A DNA stretch of 64,000 bases from Bog-950 sp964615305 (GTDB lineage: Bacteria; Bacteroidota; Bacteroidia; Chitinophagales; LD1): contig CAZTNA010000009.1 of the NCBI GenBank assembly GCA_964615305.1, forward strand, positions 1 through 64,000, read 5' to 3'. The position numbers and the translations under genes are program-made. A model generated the notes under the pieces. The model had not been told where the DNA came from and made no database searches. It worked only from the letters and a program-made list of their open reading frames with translations. Positions 55,515-63,800 of this stretch are shown here, one piece after another; position 1 is the stretch's first letter, and each line of letters starts with the position of its first letter.

Positions 55515-56522
55515 CTAAGGTGCAAGAAGTTGCGATAAATTTTGCGCCATTAACTCTGCATTGTGCAGATTCATACAGTTAAAATGCCTTTTAGGGCAAG
55601 TATTGTAACCTAACTTAGAACACGGACGGCATTTAAGGTAGTCAATTTCTGATTGCAGATTTCTGATTTCATGCTTTCCATAGTATGGGCTCATTCCAAA
55701 TTCAGGAATAGTGTTTCCCCAAACAGAAAGCAGCGGTTTTTTGTAGGCGGCCGCTATGTGCATCAGCCCTGTATCGTTCGCAATCATAACCCGTGATTGT
55801 TTCACCAGCGAAGCAGATTGATTGAGTGAATATTTGCCACAAGCGTTTAGGATTTCGGATTTCGGATTTCGGATTTCGGATTGAATGAGTGCGACTGTTT
55901 CTGAATCTTCTTTGCCACCGAGAAAAATAACCGGCAAATTTGGAAAGGATGAAGATTGAAGCAATTCAATAATTTTTTTAGCTGGAAGTTTCTTGGTGTT
56001 CTGTTTGGCGCCCATAGCCCATCCGATATACCCATTGTGAAATGCCGGTGGAAGTTGTTGGATGTTAACTTCATCTTCTTTCGAAATAAAATAGTCGAGC
56101 CCTTCGCCATCGTTTTCTACTGAAAATTTTTGACATGTTTCTAAATAGCGGTCAACAATATGTTGTTGAGGTAAACGGTTTATTTTGAAATTAACCAGCA
56201 GCCACTTTTCGAAATTTATTTTGTTAAAGGAAGAAGAAGGAACACCCAACAAAGTTTTAATCAGTAAGGTTCGCTGATTGTGATGCAAGTCAAAGATGTA
56301 ATTGAACGCTTCTTTTTTGAGCGCACTCATTAACGGCCAGATCGAATCTTCGAGTAAATGAATTTTGTTGATGTAAGGATTATGCTCAACAATGCAGTTG
56401 AATTGCTTTTTTGTGGCGTAGTGGATTTCCGCATCTGGAAATTTATCTCGTAGGCAACGGACTACCGGAGTAGTGAGCACTATATCGCCTATTGAAGAAA
56501 AACGAAGAATCAGAAACTTCAT
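55515..56522 (-). CDS. Glycosyltransferase family 9 (heptosyltransferase-like)
   Basis: 335 residues. N-terminal FSSIGDIVLTTPVVRCL is the ADP-heptose/GT-B glycine loop, and RVMIANDTGLMHIAAAYKKPLL near residue 240-260 is the nucleotide-sugar site of GT9 enzymes. C-terminal CRPCSKLGYNTCPKRHFNCM is a Cys cluster common in this family. It probably adds a heptose or related sugar to the LPS core. Two translated heptamer arrays fall inside the C-terminal half, at 55850-55883 (VALIQSEIRNPKSEILN) and 55642-55669 (HEIRNLQSEID). Confidence 0.88.
   Translation of the reverse strand: MKFLILRFSSIGDIVLTTPVVRCLRDKFPDAEIHYATKKQFNCIVEHNPYINKIHLLEDSIWPLMSALKKEAFNYIFDLHHNQRTLLIKTLLGVPSSSFNKINFEKWLLVNFKINRLPQQHIVDRYLETCQKFSVENDGEGLDYFISKEDEVNIQQLPPAFHNGYIGWAMGAKQNTKKLPAKKIIELLQSSSFPNLPVIFLGGKEDSETVALIQSEIRNPKSEILNACGKYSLNQSASLVKQSRVMIANDTGLMHIAAAYKKPLLSVWGNTIPEFGMSPYYGKHEIRNLQSEIDYLKCRPCSKLGYNTCPKRHFNCMNLHNAELMAQNLSQLLAP
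55642..55669. repeat. Four-copy degenerate heptamer array in the GT9 gene
   Basis: TCAATTT CTGATTG CAGATTT CTGATTT, 28 nt. Coding strand reads EIRNLQSEI. Confidence 0.8.
55850..55883. repeat. Heptamer array GGATTTC in the GT9 gene
   Basis: Four perfect GGATTTC units (55850-55877) plus GGATTG. Coding strand reads QSEIRNPKSEI. Confidence 0.97.
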
Positions 56523-56537
56523 CGGTCAAATTTGTTT

Positions 56538-57887
56538 TTAATCGGCCAACTCACCTTCCCAGCGAGCAATTACAACTGTGGCCAGACAATTGCCAATAAC
56601 GTTTACACTCGTGCGAGCCATGTCCATCAGTTCGTCTATTCCAAGAATAATAAACACCGGTTCAATGGGCAAATTGAAATATGAAAGTGTTCCGAGCAAA
56701 ATAACAAGCGAAGCGCGCGGCACACCTGCTACGCCTTTACTGGTAAGCATAAGCGTAAATACCATTAATAACTGAGTAGATAATGACAGTTCAACACCTG
56801 CTGCCTGTGCAACAAAAACAGAAGCTAAAGCAAGGTAGAGAGTTGTGCCATCGAGATTAAAAGAGTAACCCATAGGCATTACAAAAGATACAATCTTACG
56901 CGGTACGCCCAGAGTTTCCATGGCTTTCATGGCTTTTGGTAAAGCGCTTTCGCTGCTGGTGGTAGCAAACGCAATAGATACCGGTTCTACAACAACGGCA
57001 ATAAATTTTTTGAGTGGAACCTTTACAATTAACGCCACAGGCAGCAATACACAAAGCAGAAAAAATATGAGTGCGGCATAGAGAGTCAACAACAACTTAA
57101 ACAGATTGACCAACACCCCCAACCCCATGTGCCCTACCGTGTAAGCTATAGCCGCACACACAGCTACCGGTGCAAAATACATTATGATGGAAGTGAACTT
57201 GAACATCACCTCGCTTAGGCTTTCTACAAAACTCAGCATGGGCTTTCGGTGTTTGTCATCTACCATGGCCAAGCCGATACCAAACAGAATGCTGAAAACT
57301 ACTATCTCTAACACTGCGCCTTCGTAAATACTCTTAGCTATGTTTTCGGGAAAAATATGCAGTATTATATCTGTGAGAGTTTGTTTAGTGGTGGGTAGTA
57401 CATCCGGATTTTGAACTTGTGGTAATACAATGCCAACACCGGCTTTAGAAATATTGATGGCTGCTAAACCAATAAAAAGTGCCAGCGTAGTTACCACCTC
57501 GAAATACAAAATACTTTTCCAACCCATGCGCCCTACTTGCTTGATATTGCTATGGCCCGCAATGCCATATACCAGCGTTCCGAAAAGGAGTGGAGCTATA
57601 ATACACTTGATTAACCGCAAAAAAAGTTGCGAAAGTACTTTCAGATTTTGCGAAAACACAGGGAAGTCAATGCCAATTTCTACACCTACTACCATACTTA
57701 TAAGTATGGTAGTAGTTAAAGAGCGTTTTAAAAATCCGTAGTAAACCAGTGTGCCTATTGCCAGCCAACGAACAACCGTTAAGCTAAACAATGGTATATT
57801 CAGAATGCCTTCAAAGGTGGCTAAGGATACGAGTGCTGCCAAAAGAACAGCGCCTAACGCTGCAAATAAAATTTTGCTTTGGTTCAT
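56538..57887 (-). CDS. Dicarboxylate/amino acid:cation symporter (DAACS family)
   Basis: 449 residues, inner-membrane carrier of the GltP/DctA group, with about eight membrane segments and two re-entrant loops. HP1 is SIAFATTSSESALPKAM (Ser-rich), TM7 has FSLNG-like YSFNLDGTTLYLALA (NMDGT variant), HP2 has TSKGVAGVPRASLVIL. TM8 GIDELMDMARTSVNVIGN keeps Asp and Arg used for amino-acid binding in GltPh, while the following Asp of the Na1 site is Asn. Substrate is glutamate/aspartate or a C4-dicarboxylate. Gene ends 15 nt before the GT9 gene. Confidence 0.93.
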   Translation of the reverse strand: MNQSKILFAALGAVLLAALVSLATFEGILNIPLFSLTVVRWLAIGTLVYYGFLKRSLTTTILISMVVGVEIGIDFPVFSQNLKVLSQLFLRLIKCIIAPLLFGTLVYGIAGHSNIKQVGRMGWKSILYFEVVTTLALFIGLAAINISKAGVGIVLPQVQNPDVLPTTKQTLTDIILHIFPENIAKSIYEGAVLEIVVFSILFGIGLAMVDDKHRKPMLSFVESLSEVMFKFTSIIMYFAPVAVCAAIAYTVGHMGLGVLVNLFKLLLTLYAALIFFLLCVLLPVALIVKVPLKKFIAVVVEPVSIAFATTSSESALPKAMKAMETLGVPRKIVSFVMPMGYSFNLDGTTLYLALASVFVAQAAGVELSLSTQLLMVFTLMLTSKGVAGVPRASLVILLGTLSYFNLPIEPVFIILGIDELMDMARTSVNVIGNCLATVVIARWEGELAD

Positions 57888-57923
57888 GTCTGATGAAAAT
57901 AAAAACTCTTGCTAATGCTTCTT

Positions 57924-58238
57924 CTAAATGTATTTTACAAAAGCCCACAACTTCCGCTTCTCTAAGTAATCTGTACGTTCATCGTTTTTAAATGCCTCTC
58001 GTTCAAAGATTATCTCTTTGTAAGCAGTAAAGTGATTTCTATATTTCAATAAGTTGTAAAAGTAGTTGAGCGCATACCACAGGTAAAAGAAAATCAACAG
58101 CAGTTCGAGTTGCTGACGGTGGTGAATTTTTTCGTGACGAATTAGCACCTCGTTTTGTTTCATGGCCTCTTCTTTTACAAGTATAAACGGATACAAGGCC
58201 ATGGCTGAATAAGGAACAAAGCGTGTGACGAGTATCAT
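57924..58238 (-). CDS. Minimal M56-like membrane protein with HExxH
   Basis: 104 residues. The centre contains HEKIH (residues 35-39) followed by hydrophobic helix LLLIFFYLWYALNYFYNLL and then FEREAF (79-83), whose Glu may be the third zinc ligand. The order (HExxH, membrane helix, E-x-E) resembles the M56/BlaR1 peptidase core, but the flanking sensor and long membrane parts are absent. It ends 36 nt from the symporter start and lies 3 nt after the M1-Omp85 gene, same strand. It may be a small intramembrane protease; function is unknown. Confidence 0.6.
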   Translation of the reverse strand: MILVTRFVPYSAMALYPFILVKEEAMKQNEVLIRHEKIHHRQQLELLLIFFYLWYALNYFYNLLKYRNHFTAYKEIIFEREAFKNDERTDYLEKRKLWAFVKYI

Positions 58239-58241
58239 AGA

Positions 58242-61200
58242 TTAAAACGTTCTGCTTATACCTACCACCCACCTGAACGCCACATGCTTTTGGTTTACAA
58301 ATGGTGCATGAGTAATAAAGAACGGCACATCGAAACGAAGTGTGAGAGGTTTTATTCCTTGAAGCCGCCACCATTTTTTTATGGTGAGTGCTACACCCAC
58401 ACCGGCATCGGCACGAATTTGAGATAGTTGCTGTGAGCCACCGCTGTTGGTATAACCAATGGCGCCCGCATCGGCAAACAGGTAAGTGTTAAGTGCAAAA
58501 ATGTCTTTCAGCTTTTGATTTTTTACCGGCACTATGCGGTTAAAATCTATTTCGGCATTTACCGAAAAACCTGAAGAACCTTTGTATGCGGGAACAATAT
58601 TTCCGTATTTGTCTTTTTCTGGCAGCAGATAACCTGCATAGCCCCGCATGTTTAGCCCTCCGCCAAAATGCAGATGGTTGATGTCTGCATCGTATTTGTA
58701 AGCAAAAGTTTGCGGCACAAAACCCGATGCACGGTAGTATTTGCTCTCCATCATTTCTTCAGGATTACCTCCTGCAAAGAACAAAGCGCTTTCGCTCGGT
58801 AAGTTTTTTCCTGTACCATAACGCCCATACACCCGCGTACGGAAATCGAATTTCCAAACACTTGCTTTCAGCACATTGGTAATTTCTAAATAGTGATAAT
58901 CAAATGAAGAAGTAAGCGCGCCCGAACGCAGGTGCGCAGTTATATAACCATTGAACTTTTGTTTGTTGTAAGTGTAAGTGGCGGAAAGATTGATGTGTAT
59001 GTTGAACTTTTTCCCGTCATCCCAAATGGCATCCCACTCGTTCGGATAAAGCAGGTAGTTGGTCCACGCATTGCGGTTACGGGTAAATGCTTTCAGGTTT
59101 ATATCGGCTGAAAAGTTTTTCGGAAACTGTTTACTCAAACCGATATTATACATCTCATATCCATCGAGCCATTGCGAATGGAAGTAGAAAGTTCCGCGCT
59201 TAATTACTTTATCAACAGCATTGCTGTAGTCGAACCGGTACGAGAAGTAGCCCGCCTTTTTCTGCATGTCTTTATCGAAATAATAAGCTTTGCCTCCTTG
59301 TGCAACATGTGTGTTTATCCAAACAGTAATGTCAAACACGTGTTTTACGTTCATGTAATTTCCATGAGCGTGTAAGCCTATCTTAAACCCATCGTATGCA
59401 TTCCACCAAATATCTGGACGCATAAACACCCGATATTTCTTTGATGTTGGTGGAGGGGTGATTTTAGAATCGAAAAGCAGGTCAATATTGCCGCGCTTGC
59501 GGTTGTCGAGCATGTTGATGTCAGCCAACCTTTCCGTAGGGTCAATGATTACATTCTTTATTCCCCCCGGTATGGTAACCACTGCATTGTAGGTTGGTTG
59601 AAGTTTATCCCAGCCGTACCACTTAGGTAAAATATAAAAGTTCGAAGCTCTAAGATCAAAGGCATTTCCGCTTTGATTTTTGATTTTTGAATTTTGATTT
59701 TCTTTTGCAAACCATGTATTTGGAATGTAGTAGTCATACACCGAATCGTTATTTGCTATTACGCGTAAATCAATAGGCATTTGCATTCTGCCTTTGCGCT
59801 TGAGGCGAATAATGTATTGGTCTTTAAAATCTCCCTTTTTTATTCTGCAAATTTTGTAGTCAATGTTTTTTGTTGTCTCCATCCATTGGTCGAAAAACCA
59901 ATTCAAATCAACATGTGTAAATTGAATAATACTGTTTCTGAAATCTTCGGGATATGGGTGTGCAAATTTCCATTGCGCTACGTAGTGTTTCATGGCCTCA
60001 CTAAACAGCGAATCGCCTAAAACATATTGCAGGTTATACAACATGGTAGAAGTTTTGGCGTATAAATGCCTGTATCCGCCCCCTTGCCCAAGAGCCCCGT
60101 TAAATCCATCGCTGTGTGTGTTGATGGGTTCGTCTTCGTAACGGATAGCATCGCTTAAGTAGCTGTAATAGCATTTGTTTTCACGAACTTGCACGGGTTT
60201 AAAAAATTTTTGGGCATACCAGTTTTTTATTGTATCATGAACAAACGTGTTGCCATTAATTTTCTCCATACCCCAGGCTGTAAGAAACTGGGTAAAGCCT
60301 TCGTCTAACATGCCTCGATAGGTTTCATTGTTTCCTACCATTCCATAAAACCAGTTGTGCCCAACTTCATGCACCAGCAGTCCGTAGTAATCAGGTTCTC
60401 TTCCACCATCTAAGGTAAGCATGGGATATTCCATTCCGTCTGCAGCATCGGCCACAACAATTTTAGGGTAGTCGTACACGCCAAAATCGCGACTGAAAAC
60501 TGAAATGATTTTTGCCAGATAGTCAGCAGCATTTACCCAACCGGTAGCGTGTGCCTCCTGCACAATAGCCACGCACCTTACACCCTCACCGTTTTTTCTA
60601 CCGGGATAAATAATAGTGTCGTGAATGCGATAAGTAGGATCGGCAGTAAAAGCAAAATCATGCACATTCTCTGCATGGTAAACCCATGTTTTACGTTCAC
60701 TTTTTAAATGGTTAGTGAGTTTAGAAGGTTTTTCGCCCCAGGGTTTATTTTTAAAATTGTTAATGTCTAATTGCTTTTTCAGTGAATCAGGCAGCACTTC
60801 ACTTTCGTTTTGCAATACCCCTGTTGCTTCTACCACATAGCTGCCTGCAAACGTAAGACGAACATCAAAAGTGCCGTAGTCACCATAAAACTCACGGTTC
60901 ATGTGCTGGTCGGTATTCCACCCGCTTTTGCGGTCGTACACACAAATTTTAGGATACCATTGACAGCCGTTGTAATGCATAGCGCCTCCGGCTTTATACA
61001 TTTTCATTCTTCTTCGTGTACTGCCGTTGTCGTAAAAGGTTCGGAATTTTATAGCGAAATTATACGGTGAGTTGGGTGGCAAAGGTTTCGGTAAAAACAC
61101 TTTCAAAATAGTGTTGTCTAATTCGGTTTTTAAAACAACCGAATCGGCATTCTTCATTTCATCTATCACAATACCCAACTTCTGGCTTTCATATTTTCCA

Positions 61201-61550
61201 TAGGTTAAATGAACATTATTATTGTGTTGAAGATTATCTAAGTAACTACCTGGCTGAAAGGCGTTTTGATAGAGATGGAAAAAAACGTAATAAAGCGTGT
61301 CGGGCGAATTGTTGAAGTAGGCCAGTGTTTCTTCACCGGTAATTACATCGGTGGTTTCGTCCACATTCGCGTTTATGTTATAGTGAACGTCCTGCTGCCA
61401 ATAGCCCTCAAACGGTTTTCGGTTTTTCCAATACAAATGATTAGATGAAGATTGGAAGTTGTTTTCAGGACCACGGTCAGAATAAAGTTGACAGTAGGTA
61501 GAAGCCGGCAAACTGTAAACAAAAAAAAGAAGGAGTAGAAATTTATTCAT
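58242..61550 (-). CDS. M1 metallopeptidase fused to an Omp85-like outer-membrane barrel
   Basis: 1102 residues from the ATG at 61550 (signal peptide MNKFLLLLFFVYSLPASTYC). The M1 gluzincin part (about 30-620) has exopeptidase motif GMEYPML, zinc motif HEVGHNW near residue 392 and the third-ligand segment LDEGFTQFL. From about 690 to the end it becomes a beta-barrel with aromatic strands, the Omp85-type loop motif GGGLNMRGYAGY, LRFDVPFFI and a terminal Phe (ISRTF), as in outer-membrane proteins. So the peptidase would be held at the outer membrane, or delivered by the barrel. A heptamer array (59672-59699) falls before the barrel. Directly upstream of the 104-residue M56-like gene. Confidence 0.82.
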   Translation of the reverse strand: MNKFLLLLFFVYSLPASTYCQLYSDRGPENNFQSSSNHLYWKNRKPFEGYWQQDVHYNINANVDETTDVITGEETLAYFNNSPDTLYYVFFHLYQNAFQPGSYLDNLQHNNNVHLTYGKYESQKLGIVIDEMKNADSVVLKTELDNTILKVFLPKPLPPNSPYNFAIKFRTFYDNGSTRRRMKMYKAGGAMHYNGCQWYPKICVYDRKSGWNTDQHMNREFYGDYGTFDVRLTFAGSYVVEATGVLQNESEVLPDSLKKQLDINNFKNKPWGEKPSKLTNHLKSERKTWVYHAENVHDFAFTADPTYRIHDTIIYPGRKNGEGVRCVAIVQEAHATGWVNAADYLAKIISVFSRDFGVYDYPKIVVADAADGMEYPMLTLDGGREPDYYGLLVHEVGHNWFYGMVGNNETYRGMLDEGFTQFLTAWGMEKINGNTFVHDTIKNWYAQKFFKPVQVRENKCYYSYLSDAIRYEDEPINTHSDGFNGALGQGGGYRHLYAKTSTMLYNLQYVLGDSLFSEAMKHYVAQWKFAHPYPEDFRNSIIQFTHVDLNWFFDQWMETTKNIDYKICRIKKGDFKDQYIIRLKRKGRMQMPIDLRVIANNDSVYDYYIPNTWFAKENQNSKIKNQSGNAFDLRASNFYILPKWYGWDKLQPTYNAVVTIPGGIKNVIIDPTERLADINMLDNRKRGNIDLLFDSKITPPPTSKKYRVFMRPDIWWNAYDGFKIGLHAHGNYMNVKHVFDITVWINTHVAQGGKAYYFDKDMQKKAGYFSYRFDYSNAVDKVIKRGTFYFHSQWLDGYEMYNIGLSKQFPKNFSADINLKAFTRNRNAWTNYLLYPNEWDAIWDDGKKFNIHINLSATYTYNKQKFNGYITAHLRSGALTSSFDYHYLEITNVLKASVWKFDFRTRVYGRYGTGKNLPSESALFFAGGNPEEMMESKYYRASGFVPQTFAYKYDADINHLHFGGGLNMRGYAGYLLPEKDKYGNIVPAYKGSSGFSVNAEIDFNRIVPVKNQKLKDIFALNTYLFADAGAIGYTNSGGSQQLSQIRADAGVGVALTIKKWWRLQGIKPLTLRFDVPFFITHAPFVNQKHVAFRWVVGISRTF
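59672..59699. repeat. Four-copy heptamer array TTTGATT in the M1 gene
   Basis: TTTGATT TTTGATT TTTGAAT TTTGATT, 28 nt. The coding strand (AATCAAA) reads NQNSKIKNQ, between the peptidase and the barrel. Confidence 0.95.
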
Positions 61551-61708
61551 CAGGGGTAAATATAAAAGCTGCAAGCAGGTAGTTAACCCGGTTGTGTCAG
61601 TATTTGTATTTTGTTTGTCATCATCAATTGTTGCAGTATATTATATCGTGCCTGAAACACAAAAAACGAACAAAATTGAATTACTGATTTCCTTTTTACT
61701 TTTCCGCC

Positions 61709-63679
61709 ATGAAGTTTGAACGCGGGAAACTCGCCAACGAAGAACTTATCTATCTCTATAAACTCATTCTTAAGCCAAGAGTAATTGAAGAGCGAATGTT
61801 GAAGCTTCTCCGTCAGGGCAGAGTGAGCAAGTGGTTTAGCGGAATAGGGCAGGAAGCAATTGCAGTTGGCGTAACTGCTGCGCTGGATGAAGATGAATAT
61901 GTGTGCCCGCTGCACAGAAACTTAGGCGTGTTTACTACGCGCAATTGCAATTTGCAGCAACTCTTCGAGCAGTTTCAAGGAAAGCAAAACGGTTTTAGTC
62001 AGGGGAGAGAAAGAAGTTTTCACTTTGGCACCAATGAACATCATATTGTAGGAATGATTTCGCACCTCGGCCCGCAACTTTGTGTGGGCGATGGAATTGC
62101 ATTAGCAAGCAAACTGAAGAAAGAGAAAAAAATTACTGTTGCTTTTACAGGAGATGGTGGAACGAGCGAAGGAGATTTTCATGAGGCGTGCAATATTGCT
62201 GCCGTATGGGATTTGCCCATCATCATTCTGATAGAAAACAACGGCTACGGTCTTTCTACACCCACCAACGAACAATTCCGCTGTAAATATTTAGCTGAAC
62301 GCGCCATTGGTTACGGTATGAAGGGACTGACGATTGACGGCAACAATATTCTGGAAGTTTACAACACTGTAAAGCAACTGCGGAAAGAGATGATTAAAAA
62401 CCCGCACCCCGTTTTATTGGAGTGTATGACTTTCCGTATGCGCGGGCACGAAGAAGCCAGCGGTGTAAAATATGTTCCCAAAAAATTGCTGGAAGATTGG
62501 GCGCAGAAAGACCCGGTGATGAATTATGAAAACTGGTTGATAGAAGAGGGAATCATTTCCCCCGATTATCCGGAAATGCTGAAACAGGATTACGATAAAG
62601 AAGTTCGCGCAGCATTTGATGAAGCAGATAAACAGCCGGAGGTGACAGCCGATTCGATAAAAGAAGAAAGTGAGGTGTATGCACCTGCGGCTGTTGCATT
62701 CCGAAATCCGAAATCCGAAATCCGAAATCAAAAAAGATTCGTTGATGCAGTGTCGGAGGGGTTACGACAATCTATGGAGAAGCACGATAACCTCGTCATC
62801 ATGGGGCAGGATGTAGCCGAATATGGAGGTGTTTTCAAAGTTACCGATGGTTTTGTAGATGAGTTTGGAAAGGAGCGTGTGCGCAATACACCCATTTGTG
62901 AGAGCGGAGTTTTAAGTGCTGCACTTGGCTTAAGTATAAAAGGAATGAAGAGCGTGGTGGAAATGCAGTTTGCCGATTTTGTATCTACGGGTTTTAATCC
63001 CATTGTAAACAACTTGGCAAAAAGCTATTGGCGCTGGGGGCAAAATGCCGATGTGGTGGTGCGCATGCCTACCGGTGCCGGTGTAGGTGCCGGGCCTTTT
63101 CACTCGCAAAGTAACGAGGCGTGGTTCTTTCATGTGCCTGGTTTAAAAATTGTTTTTCCATCAACACCTGCCGATGCAAAAGGTTTACTGTGCGCTGCCA
63201 TTGAAGACCCGAACCCGGTAATGTATTTCGAGCACAAAGCACTTTACCGAAGTGTAGAAGGGGAAGTGCCCGAAGATTATTACACCACTGAAATTGGTAG
63301 AGCAAAATTGGTGAGCGAAGGCAAAGATGTTTCAATCATCACGTACGGTGCTGGAGTTCATTGGGCGTTGGACGAATGTAGAAACAGATCTGCCGATATT
63401 TTGGACTTGCGCACACTGCTACCATTCGATAAAGAAGCGATTGCCGAAACGGTTAAGAAAACAGGCAAGGTTTTAATTCTGCATGAAGATACTCTGATAG
63501 GTGGTATTGGCGGGGAGATTTCGGCTTACATCAACGAACATTTGTTTGAGTATTTAGATGCGCCTGTTATGCGCGTAGCTTCATTAGATACTCCTGTGCC
63601 GTTTTCAATTTCACTGGAGAAAAATTTTTTGGCGAAAGCGAGATTGAAGAACGCAATAGAGAAGTTGCTGAGTTATTGA
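61709..63679 (+). CDS. 2-oxoacid dehydrogenase E1, alpha and beta subunits fused
   Basis: 656 residues; thiamin-dependent E1 of a branched-chain or pyruvate dehydrogenase complex. Alpha part (1 to about 330) has the TPP motif GDGGTSEGDFHEACNIAAVWDLPIIILIENN and the HRNLGVF segment. Beta part (about 345-656) has GQDVAEYGGVFKVTDG, TPICESG and the MQFADFVSTGFNPIVNN site. The fused form is common in Bacteroidota. The linker at about 332-343 is a translated heptamer array (62703-62730). No E2 or E3 gene is in the window. Start ATG at 61709, divergent from the M1-Omp85 gene. Confidence 0.93.
   Translation: MKFERGKLANEELIYLYKLILKPRVIEERMLKLLRQGRVSKWFSGIGQEAIAVGVTAALDEDEYVCPLHRNLGVFTTRNCNLQQLFEQFQGKQNGFSQGRERSFHFGTNEHHIVGMISHLGPQLCVGDGIALASKLKKEKKITVAFTGDGGTSEGDFHEACNIAAVWDLPIIILIENNGYGLSTPTNEQFRCKYLAERAIGYGMKGLTIDGNNILEVYNTVKQLRKEMIKNPHPVLLECMTFRMRGHEEASGVKYVPKKLLEDWAQKDPVMNYENWLIEEGIISPDYPEMLKQDYDKEVRAAFDEADKQPEVTADSIKEESEVYAPAAVAFRNPKSEIRNQKRFVDAVSEGLRQSMEKHDNLVIMGQDVAEYGGVFKVTDGFVDEFGKERVRNTPICESGVLSAALGLSIKGMKSVVEMQFADFVSTGFNPIVNNLAKSYWRWGQNADVVVRMPTGAGVGAGPFHSQSNEAWFFHVPGLKIVFPSTPADAKGLLCAAIEDPNPVMYFEHKALYRSVEGEVPEDYYTTEIGRAKLVSEGKDVSIITYGAGVHWALDECRNRSADILDLRTLLPFDKEAIAETVKKTGKVLILHEDTLIGGIGGEISAYINEHLFEYLDAPVMRVASLDTPVPFSISLEKNFLAKARLKNAIEKLLSY
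62703..62730. repeat. Four-copy heptamer array GAAATCC in the fused E1 gene
   Basis: GAAATCC GAAATCC GAAATCC GAAATCA, 28 nt, encoding RNPKSEIRNQK in the alpha/beta linker. Confidence 0.97.
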
Positions 63680-63748
63680 TTGTGAAACTGAAAATATTCA
63701 CGCAATTCGTAACAGAGTACAACTTAGCATTACCGCCATTGGCAATTC

Positions 63749-63778
63749 TTTGAAAACCGATCTGTCTACTTATATTCG
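63749..63778 (+). promoter_or_regulatory. Candidate Bacteroidota promoter
   Basis: TTTG (63749-63752), an 18-nt spacer and TATATTCG (63771-63778), one mismatch to TAnnTTTG. The ATG of the DUF1761 gene is 22 nt downstream. Confidence 0.45.
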
Positions 63779-63800
63779 GCTAAACCAAAACAAAAAATAC

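Noticed and set aside
55850..55883. Tandem repeats as a CRISPR array
   Set aside because: The period is 7 nt with no spacers, and the sequence is translated inside a glycosyltransferase gene.
61630..61665. Promoter TTTG-N19-TATATTAT upstream of the E1 gene
   Set aside because: Spacing is right but the -7 element has two mismatches; kept out of the feature list.
61583..61915. Reading frame on the minus strand opposite the E1 gene start
   Set aside because: Overlaps the well-supported E1 alpha coding region; the translation has no domain pattern.
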